This document shows, in pieces, positions 25,860-34,710 of a stretch of 64,000 nucleotides of DNA. Positions within the stretch are counted from its first letter, which is position 1. Each line of letters begins with the position of its first letter. Made by a program: the position numbers and the translations under genes. The DNA lies in NCBI GenBank assembly GCA_023475345.1, contig JAMCWD010000001.1:186001-250000 (forward strand). Direction: 5' to 3'. The stretch comes from Chloroflexota bacterium (GTDB lineage Bacteria > Vulcanimicrobiota > JAMCWD01). The notes below the pieces were generated by a model that worked only from the letters and a program-made list of their open reading frames with translations, did not search any database and had not been told where the DNA came from.

Positions 25860-27779
25860 ATGAGTTACAAATTATTGAAAAAAATACCGGTATTTATTTT
25901 TATTATTGCTGTTTTTGTCGCGGTGCTTTTAGCGTCGATGGCTTCGATTCTGTCAAAATCGCAAGAGCAGGTACTGGAATATCCGCTGATTACCGGGCAT
26001 ATAAGGATGCTGACTTTTCTCGGCGGCACCCCGGACGGTCGTTATCTTGCATGGGCAGGATCCGATCGCGTGATTCGTATCTGGGACAGGAAAAATAAAA
26101 CCTTGAGGCATCTGAAACCTTTCCACGAAAGAGAGGTGTTCTGCTTCGCATCAAGCCCGGACGGTAAAATTATAGCATCCGGCTCCGAAGATGGAGGCAT
26201 TTTCGTCTGGGATTTAAAAACCGGCAAAAGGTTATTCGATCTGAAAGGACATAAAGACGCCGTAACCGGGCTTTGCTTCATGCCCGACGGGAGGCTCGTA
26301 TCGGTATCGTCCGACCGCAGGATAGGGATCTGGGATATGAAAACCGGGAAGCCGGTGAAATTCGGTAAAAAATTTCAGGAACCCCTTGCGGCGGTAAAAT
26401 ATCTTCCGCAAGAAAATAATCTTATCATCGGGTCGCTTGCGGGAGATTTATTCAAAGTCAGTTATCCCGCTCTTACAATAACGGATAAATACCCGGAAAA
26501 GGTGAGGGGAGGGGTAAGAGTCCTTGCAGTTTCCCCCGGCGGGAAATCGTTTATGTGTGCCGGTGAGACAGGGGAGATTTTTTCCGGAAAAACCGGCGAC
26601 TTGAAAAATATCAAGCTTCTTGCCTCGCACGATAAAAGGGTCGGGGCTGTCGCTTATTCGCCCGCCGGAAAGTATGCCGCAGCAGGCTGGGGCGACGGGC
26701 GTCTTATATTGCTCGATCCCGAAACCGGCATTAAAATCAAAAACCTGGCAGGCCACAGATCTTTGATTACCGGACTTGTTTTCAGTCCCGACGGGAAAAT
26801 GCTTTTCTCGTCATCCACCGACAGGACACTCCGGGGATGGAAGATCCCGGAAGGCTCGTATGCCGGAAAACTCAAAGACGGCGCGGGCGATGTGTGGGGA
26901 TTGGCGGCCAACAACAAAGGGACAATAGTCGCATCGGGGAGCGATGACGGCTATATCCGCCTGTGGGATCCCGGCCGGAAAAAATTGATCGGTTCCTTCC
27001 CCTCCGGGCAGGATGAAGTTTTTTGTATGGCTTTCAGCCCTGACTCGTCTTTACTTGTTTCGGGCGGGTCTGACGGAACACTGGCTTATTTTTCGATGCC
27101 CGGCGGCAAGATGATCCGGAGGGTAAAGGCGCATGGCAGGGAAGTGTACACCGCCGCCTTTACTCCGGACGGGAAGTACCTGGTTTCCGGCGGCGAAGAT
27201 TTTTATCTCAGGGTATGGGATCCGAAAAGCGGGAAGATAGTAGCTGGAGTCAAAGCTCATCCCGATACGGTAAACTCTTTAACGGTTTCTTCCGACGGGA
27301 AGCTTGTAGCTACGGGGTCATGTGACGATACTTCAACTTTATGGACTCTCCCCGATCTTTCTCCACTAGGCCTTGTTGCCGAGCACGAAGAAAGCGTCAT
27401 GGGGGAGCTGTTTCTGCCGGGAGATATCCTGCTTACCATTTCGTTCGACGGCGGGATTAAAAAATATTCTCTCAAAAAACATAAAACGGTAGAATATTAC
27501 GAGTTTGCTTACCCGTTTAAAGACCTGGCGCTGAACCCGTATATCAATACCCTTGTAGCGACGGATTTCGACGGCGGAGTATCGTTTTTCTCCCCCGAAA
27601 ACATAAGAGATTTAAAAAGAATAAGGTTAACCGAAGGGAACCTGCTTGCGCTTGCCATATTGCCCGATGGAAGAATTTGTTGTAGCGGCGACAGCGGGTG
27701 GTTATATCTTCTTTCTCCGAAAGGAGACCTGATTTACAAGTGGCGGCATTCTGTTCCAGGGAAGAGTGACCTGGAATGA
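25860..27779 (+). CDS. WD40-repeat protein with N-terminal membrane anchor
   Basis: 639 residues. There is one hydrophobic segment at about 11-32, then two seven-bladed propellers' worth of WD40 units (residues 45-330 and 335-625). Clear examples are PDGKIIASGSEDGGIFVWDL and PDGKYLVSGGEDFYLRVWDP. Such proteins are scaffolds and no catalytic region is seen. The anchor suggests a periplasmic, membrane-tethered propeller. There is no Shine-Dalgarno sequence, and the predicted transcript is leaderless. The stop overlaps the next TPR lipoprotein gene as ATGA, so propeller and TPR scaffold are made together. Confidence 0.88.
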   Translation: MSYKLLKKIPVFIFIIAVFVAVLLASMASILSKSQEQVLEYPLITGHIRMLTFLGGTPDGRYLAWAGSDRVIRIWDRKNKTLRHLKPFHEREVFCFASSPDGKIIASGSEDGGIFVWDLKTGKRLFDLKGHKDAVTGLCFMPDGRLVSVSSDRRIGIWDMKTGKPVKFGKKFQEPLAAVKYLPQENNLIIGSLAGDLFKVSYPALTITDKYPEKVRGGVRVLAVSPGGKSFMCAGETGEIFSGKTGDLKNIKLLASHDKRVGAVAYSPAGKYAAAGWGDGRLILLDPETGIKIKNLAGHRSLITGLVFSPDGKMLFSSSTDRTLRGWKIPEGSYAGKLKDGAGDVWGLAANNKGTIVASGSDDGYIRLWDPGRKKLIGSFPSGQDEVFCMAFSPDSSLLVSGGSDGTLAYFSMPGGKMIRRVKAHGREVYTAAFTPDGKYLVSGGEDFYLRVWDPKSGKIVAGVKAHPDTVNSLTVSSDGKLVATGSCDDTSTLWTLPDLSPLGLVAEHEESVMGELFLPGDILLTISFDGGIKKYSLKKHKTVEYYEFAYPFKDLALNPYINTLVATDFDGGVSFFSPENIRDLKRIRLTEGNLLALAILPDGRICCSGDSGWLYLLSPKGDLIYKWRHSVPGKSDLE

Positions 27780-28834
27780 GGTGGTATGCCGTTTTAGCGA
27801 TACTGCTGGTGCTTGTATCATGTTCGGCATCCAGGAACAGTGTGCCCTCGCTTTTATCCCGTGGGGATTCTATGCTCGATCAAGACCGTCCCGAAGAAGC
27901 TATATTGTTGTACCGGCAGGTATTAGATCTGGACCCGGAGAATCCCGGCGCGTATGCGGGCATGGGAGAAGCTCTGCTTGCAATGAACAGGCTCGATGAA
28001 GCAAAAGATGCTCTCTTGAAATCGCTGGAGGGAAGACCCGGTAACCCCGATACCCATTTTACCCTGGGACAGGTGTATTTATTGAAAAGAAAGCCGGAGA
28101 CATCCGTTAAATATTTCAAGAAAACAATTGAGCTTGACCCCCGTTCCGCCCGTGCATATTCGGCTCTCGGCGATGTTTATTTCGACCTCAAGGATTTTGA
28201 AAGCTCCAGGAAAATGTTTGAGAAGGCGCTCCAGATACAACCGGGTTTCGCGCTTGCCGATTCGGGCATCGGCGATATCCTGGTAGATCTCGAACAGTTT
28301 GATGATGCCGAGAAATATTACAGGGAAGCGTTAAAGAGCGATCCTGAATGTGAGCCTGCCATGTCCGGCCTTGCGGATATAAGCCAGTACAGGGGCAGGA
28401 CGGCCGAGGCAGAAGCTCAATACCGCAGGATCCTCGATATCAACCCGGAAAATTTAGAAGTTATTTTTGCGCTTGCAGACCTTTGCCAGAAGGGCGGCAG
28501 GTTCCAGGAGGCCGAGAAGCTTTACCGTGACGGGATTAAAATCGCCCCGAATTACGAATGGGCAAACGGGGGGCTTGCCCTTGCCCTGATGAGCCAGGGC
28601 AAGTTGGATGAAGCTGAAGGAGCCGTTAAAAAAGAAATCCGCCTTTTCCCCGGCAATTTTGATGCGGATTTCATGCTTGCCATGATTTATGCCCGCAAGA
28701 ACAATAAGGAAAAATCCCTGGAGGCTTTGAAAAGCGCCATAAAAAAAGCTCCCGGGCTTAAAATGAGAGCCCTGCATGAAAAGGATTTCGATAAATACAG
28801 ATCGGATTCCGCGTTTAAAAAGCTGGTAAAATAA
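27776..28834 (+). CDS. TPR-repeat lipoprotein
   Basis: 352 residues with lipobox VLVSC at about residues 12-16. It then contains about eight canonical 34-residue TPRs (for example NPDTHFTLGQVYLLKRKPET and PRSARAYSALGDVYFDLKDF). The C-terminal 50 residues (LEALKSAIKKAPGLKMRALH, then EKDFDKYRSDSAFKKLVK) form the TPR-end/Phe-Lys motif often seen in outer-membrane TPR lipoproteins. It overlaps the WD40 gene by ATGA and probably works with it. Confidence 0.88.
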   Translation: MRWYAVLAILLVLVSCSASRNSVPSLLSRGDSMLDQDRPEEAILLYRQVLDLDPENPGAYAGMGEALLAMNRLDEAKDALLKSLEGRPGNPDTHFTLGQVYLLKRKPETSVKYFKKTIELDPRSARAYSALGDVYFDLKDFESSRKMFEKALQIQPGFALADSGIGDILVDLEQFDDAEKYYREALKSDPECEPAMSGLADISQYRGRTAEAEAQYRRILDINPENLEVIFALADLCQKGGRFQEAEKLYRDGIKIAPNYEWANGGLALALMSQGKLDEAEGAVKKEIRLFPGNFDADFMLAMIYARKNNKEKSLEALKSAIKKAPGLKMRALHEKDFDKYRSDSAFKKLVK

Positions 28835-29002
28835 GAAGGGCATCAACGCGTTCAATATTCGGAAACCGGGATTGATTTATAGCGGGCGGCTTTGGAGTTA
28901 AAGCAGGCCTGCTTACGAAAGTAATAAATCTTAACTTACCGGAACAGCAGGATAATTCATTCGTTTTGATGAAGTTTTTCTTTAATGTAGGGGGACAATA
29001 TC

Positions 29003-32000
29003 ATGCGAAAACCAGCAGTAAACTTTTTATTAATTATTCTGGGCGGGATATTTGTTTTTCTTCTGATGGCGCAAAGCCCGGTGAAAGCCGGAACCCCGGA
29101 GAAACATTTTGATTTGAACCATGTATTGAATGCGGGGCGGTTTGCTGAATTAACAGACCCGGGAGTCCGTGAAAAACTTGAGGAAAACGGCTTTGTAGTG
29201 CTGGAGAATCGAAGTTATGATCATTTTCATTCCATCTACGAAAAGGCCAGTAGATATGACGACCTTCCGGTGATTGTAACTGCCGATGCGGTGCTCCATT
29301 ATTATCATGTTCTTTATGACTATTTCCTCAAATCAATCGAAGAGGAGTACCTTGTAAAATCGCTTGAGAATATGAATCTGGTTTTGATAAAGGAGTGTAT
29401 TAATCAGGAGAAATCTGCCCCGCCGGAACTGGCTGATATTGTAAAGAAAAATCTTGCCTTCGCTGCCGTCGGAGAAAAATTGTTGAATCCCGGGTGGGAA
29501 GCGCCGTCTCAGGTTAAAAATCTTGTTGACGCCGAGGTGGGTTTAATCCAGCGGGCAAGCGGTTCCGCTGAATCTCCCATATTAGGCTACAAGGTAAATT
29601 ACGGCTCTTTTATACCGAGGGGCCATTACACCAGGAGTGAAACTCTGAAATGTTATTTCAGGGCTATGTCATGGTACGGGCAATCCACCTTCCGCTTTGA
29701 CAAAGTAGGGGAGACACAATCCGTGCTTTTGATGATCAAAGCATTCAGGGACTCCGGCAAAGCCGCCGGCTCCTGGGAAGAGGTTTACGAGCCGACTGTC
29801 CTTTTCGTCGGAGAATCGGATGATCTCACTCTTTATGATACAAGCCTTCTCATAAATCAAATATATGGAAAGAATCTCACCTGGAAAAACATAAGTGATG
29901 ATATTCTCCGCAAGAAGTTTGCTCTTTCCGCCGCGGCGCTTGTTGACAGGAAAAAGAAGATCTATGATCCATACGCTTCATATCAAAAGAAAGGCTTCAG
30001 GCTTATGGGTAAAAGGTTTGTGCCTGATTCTTACATGCTTCAGCAGCTTGTGTTTTCAAAAGTAGGGACAGAGGAAAAACCCCGCCTTATGCCGTCGGGA
30101 CTTGATGTGATGTCGGTATTGGGTTCCGAGCGGGCCGGAGAATTACAAAAAGGAGAAAGCAAATATAAAAACTACAACATCCAGATAGATAAATTGAAAA
30201 AAGAATTTGCCGAAATCCCGGCGGACACATGGGAGCAGAACCTTTACTGGGGCTGGCTCAACAGCCTCCGCCCCCTGCTTCCTAAAAAAGACGATAAATA
30301 TCCCGAATTCATGCAGAGTAAAGAATGGGAGAACAAGGAACTTAATGCCGCCCTTGGAAGCTGGGCGGAATTAAGACATGATACTATTCTTTATGTAGAA
30401 GCCAGTGCTTCTGAATGTGGAGAAGGTGCACATTTTGTGCCTATGAAACTTGCAAAGGGCTATGTAGAGCCATATCCGGAGCTTTATGACAGGCTGGCCT
30501 TCTTGACCCGCAAAACGGAAGTGGTCCTTTCAAAATTCGGTTTTCTCAAAAAAGAAGAAAAGAAGGAAGATGAAAATACACTGGGCGGTATTATTGATTG
30601 GAAGACCATGCTGAATGATTATCTTGGATTGGTAGAACATTTTGCCGCTATTTCCCGGAAGGAATTAGACGGCAAACCTTTGAGTGGTGAGGAGTACAAT
30701 GTTATTCGCAATTTCGGTGCCGTCACCGAAGACATTTATATGAAAAGTGAAAAGTTTTGTCCATGTCGTGGTTCATATGCGCCGTACCGTGGTATGGTGG
30801 AAAACATGGCGTTAATAGCTGACGTCCACCGGGACGACCTTCATAAGAAAACGCTTGAGGTCGGTGTTGGCCTTGCAAAAGAATTTCTGGCAATCGTTCC
30901 GGTGGATGGACATAACGTGCTGGCAAAAGGCGGTGTCTTTTCGTACTATGAATTCCCCTGGAGAGGCGGCCCGCTGACCGATGAAGCCTGGAGGGATATG
31001 CTGGCGGCTAAAAATGCACCTCCAAGGCCTGAATGGACGCAGGGGTATGCCGTTAATGCAGATTTTGTCAAGGCGGATAAATGGGGGTATCCCAGGGAGG
31101 GCTCGGGCAGCGAAGTTTCGGCACAACAGCTTATGTCAAAAAAATTACACCAGATTTCATGGGGTGACGGTGAATTCTCACCCTGCTGGTCGCCCCGTTA
31201 TGATGAGATTATCTTTTTCAGCAAGGTAGGAGATTACCGTCAGATCTTCATAACCCGCGACGATGGTTCCGACCGGGCCCAATTGAGCACCGAGCCTTAT
31301 CAGCATATTGATCCTGTCTGGAACCCCTGGGATTGTAAGATAATCTATGCCGCTGACAAAAGAAAAGAATACGAATTGTTTATTAGAGATTACGATATAA
31401 CTGAAGTTTTTATGGTGGGTGAATGGGCGGATTATCCTTATAATTATAAAGAAAAATCACTTACCGAAGGATTTGGAAACTGCTATTATCCCAATGCTTT
31501 CCATTTGTTTGAAAAGGGAGCTTACAGGAATGATTTCGCCGTAGCGTTGTTTTTCTCTTCTGATCATAATGGACAAAGTCAACTCTATAAGATGATAATC
31601 CCTTATTCGAGAGGGGAAAAGAAACCTGAAACACCTAAAACTCAATATATTGCTACCATTCCCGGAGAAAATTATCAGCCTTCATATTCTAATGGAAAAA
31701 TCGTCTTCACTTCCAAAAGAAACGGGGACGAAGATATATGGACGATGGATCAATATGGACAATACATCAAGCGCCTCACGAAGACGAAAGGCTCCGACTG
31801 CTTTCCCCGATTCTCGCCTGATGGCACGAAAATAGCTTTCGTATCCGAGCGAAGCGGAAATAAAGACATCTGGCTTATGGACACCGATGGGAAGAATCTT
31901 AAGCAGCTTACCAGCGATCCCGCCGCCGATTACACCCCCTGGTGGTCACCGTGCGGGACTAAAATTGTATTTTCTTCACTCCGTAACGGAGGCGTAAGCC

Positions 32001-32035
32001 ACCTGTGGGTCATGGAACTGGAAAAGGAAAAGTGA
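29003..32035 (+). CDS. DUF3160 protein fused to TolB-like beta-propeller
   Basis: 1010 residues with a Sec signal peptide (about 1-28). Residues about 40-700 match the DUF3160 pattern, with the early element VIVTADAVLHYYHVLYDYFL near 92-111 and the LRHDTILYVEASASECGEG segment near 457-475. Residues 715-1005 are PD40/TolB-type propeller blades (FSPDGTKIAFVSERSGNKDI, then WWSPCGTKIVFSS). DUF3160 has no established activity. An AGGGGG ribosome binding site precedes the ATG, and the stop overlaps the CapA-like GTG as GTGA. Four Cys near 588-590 and 473 could form a disulfide or metal site, but I cannot verify this. Confidence 0.85.
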   Translation: MRKPAVNFLLIILGGIFVFLLMAQSPVKAGTPEKHFDLNHVLNAGRFAELTDPGVREKLEENGFVVLENRSYDHFHSIYEKASRYDDLPVIVTADAVLHYYHVLYDYFLKSIEEEYLVKSLENMNLVLIKECINQEKSAPPELADIVKKNLAFAAVGEKLLNPGWEAPSQVKNLVDAEVGLIQRASGSAESPILGYKVNYGSFIPRGHYTRSETLKCYFRAMSWYGQSTFRFDKVGETQSVLLMIKAFRDSGKAAGSWEEVYEPTVLFVGESDDLTLYDTSLLINQIYGKNLTWKNISDDILRKKFALSAAALVDRKKKIYDPYASYQKKGFRLMGKRFVPDSYMLQQLVFSKVGTEEKPRLMPSGLDVMSVLGSERAGELQKGESKYKNYNIQIDKLKKEFAEIPADTWEQNLYWGWLNSLRPLLPKKDDKYPEFMQSKEWENKELNAALGSWAELRHDTILYVEASASECGEGAHFVPMKLAKGYVEPYPELYDRLAFLTRKTEVVLSKFGFLKKEEKKEDENTLGGIIDWKTMLNDYLGLVEHFAAISRKELDGKPLSGEEYNVIRNFGAVTEDIYMKSEKFCPCRGSYAPYRGMVENMALIADVHRDDLHKKTLEVGVGLAKEFLAIVPVDGHNVLAKGGVFSYYEFPWRGGPLTDEAWRDMLAAKNAPPRPEWTQGYAVNADFVKADKWGYPREGSGSEVSAQQLMSKKLHQISWGDGEFSPCWSPRYDEIIFFSKVGDYRQIFITRDDGSDRAQLSTEPYQHIDPVWNPWDCKIIYAADKRKEYELFIRDYDITEVFMVGEWADYPYNYKEKSLTEGFGNCYYPNAFHLFEKGAYRNDFAVALFFSSDHNGQSQLYKMIIPYSRGEKKPETPKTQYIATIPGENYQPSYSNGKIVFTSKRNGDEDIWTMDQYGQYIKRLTKTKGSDCFPRFSPDGTKIAFVSERSGNKDIWLMDTDGKNLKQLTSDPAADYTPWWSPCGTKIVFSSLRNGGVSHLWVMELEKEK

Positions 32036-33750
32036 GCCGTTTTCTAAGATGCGGCTTCCTGATAGCGCTGTTTGTATTCGCAGTCTTCCCCTCTTTTGCC
32101 GTATCTTCCCCGGACGTGAAGCCTGTTACGATCATCCTCACCGGTGATGTAATGGTCGGCAGAAGTGTGGAGGAGCGGGCGGATCTCATGGGGTTGGATT
32201 ATCCATTTAAAAAGATCTCCCCCGTGTTAAAATCTGCAGACATAACAATAGGCAACCTGGAAAATCCCCTGCTTGCTTCAGGTATGCCCGAGCCAAAAAT
32301 GATAACCCTGCGGGGACATCTTGCCTGGGCCGGTGTGCTGAAAAATGCAGGGTTCACAGTTTTATCCCTTGCAAACAACCACGCCCTGGATTACGGAGAG
32401 GGCGGGTTTAACCAGACCATCAAAGCCCTAGAAGGCGCAGGGATTACCCCCATCGGCACAGGCGAGAAATATAAAGTAATAAATGTCAGGGGGCTTCGCA
32501 TCGCCCTCGTTGCACGCACGGCATTCCCTCGGCGGACACACCCTTCGGTCATAAAAAAAGATGAGTTAGTGAGCGCCATATCAAGTGCAAAAAAAGAAGC
32601 GGACCTGGTCATAGTTTCCCTTCATTGGGGAGTCGAGTATGAAGATGCCCCAACTGCTGAGCAAAAGGAACTTGCTGATGAATGCATTAAAGCAGGCGCC
32701 GATGTTGTATTCGGGCATCATCCCCATGTGCTTCAGGGGCTGGAGGTGAAGGATGGAAAAGTCGTCGCCTACAGCATGGGGAATTTTCTTTTCGACCAGG
32801 GGATGCCGGGAACCTGTGAAAGTATGATCCTGAAGTTAACTATTGAAGGTGGAAAGATCGCCCGTGTAGATATAATCCCGACAATCATCCGTGACGGCAG
32901 GGTGTATCCTGCCGGAGGAAAAATGAGGGAGAAAATCCTGACACATCTTCGGAGCCTTTCTTCCGCACTCAGTGCCGGTCTTTACATAACGGGTACAAAA
33001 GCCATGCTGGCACTTTCTCCCGGCGAATATAAAAGAAGCTGGAAGGCTGACCTGGATGGCGACGGCGCAGAAGAAGATCTGACCATTGAGGACGGCATAT
33101 TTTCCATAAGCGAAAAAGGGCGTACAGCTTTCGAAACTCCCCCCGACTGGCTCGTCGAGGATGTGAAAATCTTTGATCTCATGGGGTACGGGAAGCCCCA
33201 GTTTATTATTCTGGCGTGGAAGCTTTCTCCTGAAAAAGAATGGAAGGGAGATCACTGGGCGTACAGGGCAAAGCCCGGGATCTTTGCAAATCAGCTTCTG
33301 GTTTACTCCTGGGTAAAGGGGGAGCCGAAGCCCGAATGGATAGGTTCCCCGCTGCCTTATTGCCTGAGGTTATTTGAATTTTCCAGGAAGGACGACAGTG
33401 TTTTCCTGACCGGTACAGAAGAAGATTACGATGATGAAGCAGCGGAAAAAGGACCTTTTGATTCGTTGTACAAGTGGACAGGCTGGCAGTTTGTTAGAAA
33501 GTCTGCCCCTGAAAAACCTGACAAAGATGGAAACGTAAAAAATTTAATTAATAACCTGATTTTACCGGCCGCCCCGGTGCATCCTATCGAAGAAAAGCAC
33601 ACGGATACGCCTTGCGATACTGACAACGTTCCTGACCCATGCTTTAAGGAGCGGGTAAACGCCGGGCAGGTCGCCGTATATCGCCGTCAGGCGTCTCCTG
33701 TCGGGCCAGAGACTCCTGTGGAATCCCAGCAGGTACCTGGCAAGCCATGA
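32032..33750 (+). CDS. CapA-family metallophosphatase-like protein
   Basis: 572 residues from GTG 32032 (GTGA overlap with the preceding stop; AAAAGGA upstream), giving a signal peptide over about residues 1-27. Residues 30-300 carry the CapA/PgsA set: TGDVMVGR, NLENPL, NNHALDYGEGG, HWGVEYED, GHHPHVLQG and YSMGNFLFDQ. Family members act in poly-gamma-glutamate or capsule handling, with a calcineurin-like fold. Residues 310-520 form an extra domain with a DxDGDGxE calcium-type loop (ADLDGDGAEED). The last 63 codons lie antisense to the end of the convergent nucleotidyltransferase-family gene and have no family character. Confidence 0.85.
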   Translation: MSRFLRCGFLIALFVFAVFPSFAVSSPDVKPVTIILTGDVMVGRSVEERADLMGLDYPFKKISPVLKSADITIGNLENPLLASGMPEPKMITLRGHLAWAGVLKNAGFTVLSLANNHALDYGEGGFNQTIKALEGAGITPIGTGEKYKVINVRGLRIALVARTAFPRRTHPSVIKKDELVSAISSAKKEADLVIVSLHWGVEYEDAPTAEQKELADECIKAGADVVFGHHPHVLQGLEVKDGKVVAYSMGNFLFDQGMPGTCESMILKLTIEGGKIARVDIIPTIIRDGRVYPAGGKMREKILTHLRSLSSALSAGLYITGTKAMLALSPGEYKRSWKADLDGDGAEEDLTIEDGIFSISEKGRTAFETPPDWLVEDVKIFDLMGYGKPQFIILAWKLSPEKEWKGDHWAYRAKPGIFANQLLVYSWVKGEPKPEWIGSPLPYCLRLFEFSRKDDSVFLTGTEEDYDDEAAEKGPFDSLYKWTGWQFVRKSAPEKPDKDGNVKNLINNLILPAAPVHPIEEKHTDTPCDTDNVPDPCFKERVNAGQVAVYRRQASPVGPETPVESQQVPGKP

Positions 33751-34710
33751 GCGGCGCTTTTCGAGAATGTTAATAATGCAAATCTTATAGGCCGGGAGCC
33801 GAATTTTTTTTCTTATGTCTTCGCCGATGAACCCTGCATCATAATAACCTGCCGCCTTCAACGATTCGGTAAGGCATGGCATTATGCCCCTGTATTCGAA
33901 TTCGCCGGCGATTTCTTCCCAGTTCAGTACAGGCCCAAACTTTTCAAGGAACCTTATAAGTCCCATGCGGCGGTATTCTAAATCGCTCCTGCCGCCTATA
34001 TGCGATGCCCAGTGAATACACGTATGAATGAAGTTGTCCTCATGCCTGAGTACCCTTATTTCATTTCCTTCAAGCATTATTTTACGGTGGCTCTTAAAAA
34101 AATTTTCCCCGTCGTAGCTGAAGAGGGAGCTTCCGATCATGGTATGCAGATGGATGTACGGAGTAGGCTTGTCTTGATCAGGCTTCCGGAGCAGCTTGAC
34201 TTTGCCTTCATGCTCATCTCGTTGTACGAACAGGTTTATTCCCGGCAGGACGGAAATCGGAAAATATCCGAAATTCTCTTTCAGGAGCGATTTGATCTGG
34301 GACATGTTGTCCTTTCGGACAAGAATATCGACATCCTCCATCGGGTGTTCGCCGACGTCTTCGAATATTTCTATAATGTTGGGGACTCCTTTAAGAAAAA
34401 TTATCTGGATATCGTTTTCTTCGATCAGCCTGGAAACGCGGGATGATTCGGCAAGATGAGTTCTGTTTACGAACCTGTTGGCGTTAAGGGAGAGCCTCAT
34501 TCTGCCTGAGAACTCAGGCGGTATTTGTCCTTCCAGACCTGCTTTCTCCATCGTATAGTAATATGCGCCTGAAAGTTTTTCTCCGGCAAGGTACCTGGAA
34601 AAAAGCTCCCAGTCCGTACCTTCGGGGGGTTGTGAAGGATTGCGGCGGAGAACTTCATCGAGATGCTTTCTCAGATTTTCAGGAAGTTTTGATATTTTCT
34701 TCTTTTTCAT
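33562..34710 (-). CDS. Nucleotidyltransferase-family protein (NTP_transf_5-like)
   Basis: About 382 residues from ATG 34710; a GTG at 34722 is also possible, and neither has a strong ribosome binding site. The pattern of the uncharacterised nucleotidyltransferase family (PF14907) is clear: IIFLKGVPNI, then HPMEDVDILVRKDN (metal-binding MxDxDIL type) at about 130-145, then a Trp/His-rich middle (HEDNFIHTCIHWASHIGG). This family is common in surface-glycan and modified-peptide clusters. The gene starts inside the 3' end of the upstream radical SAM gene (overlap about 32 nt), so the two are coupled, and its 3' end overlaps the CapA-like gene by 189 bp on the other strand. Confidence 0.8.
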   Translation of the reverse strand: MKKKKISKLPENLRKHLDEVLRRNPSQPPEGTDWELFSRYLAGEKLSGAYYYTMEKAGLEGQIPPEFSGRMRLSLNANRFVNRTHLAESSRVSRLIEENDIQIIFLKGVPNIIEIFEDVGEHPMEDVDILVRKDNMSQIKSLLKENFGYFPISVLPGINLFVQRDEHEGKVKLLRKPDQDKPTPYIHLHTMIGSSLFSYDGENFFKSHRKIMLEGNEIRVLRHEDNFIHTCIHWASHIGGRSDLEYRRMGLIRFLEKFGPVLNWEEIAGEFEYRGIMPCLTESLKAAGYYDAGFIGEDIRKKIRLPAYKICIINILEKRRSWLARYLLGFHRSLWPDRRRLTAIYGDLPGVYPLLKAWVRNVVSIARRIRVLFFDRMHRGGR

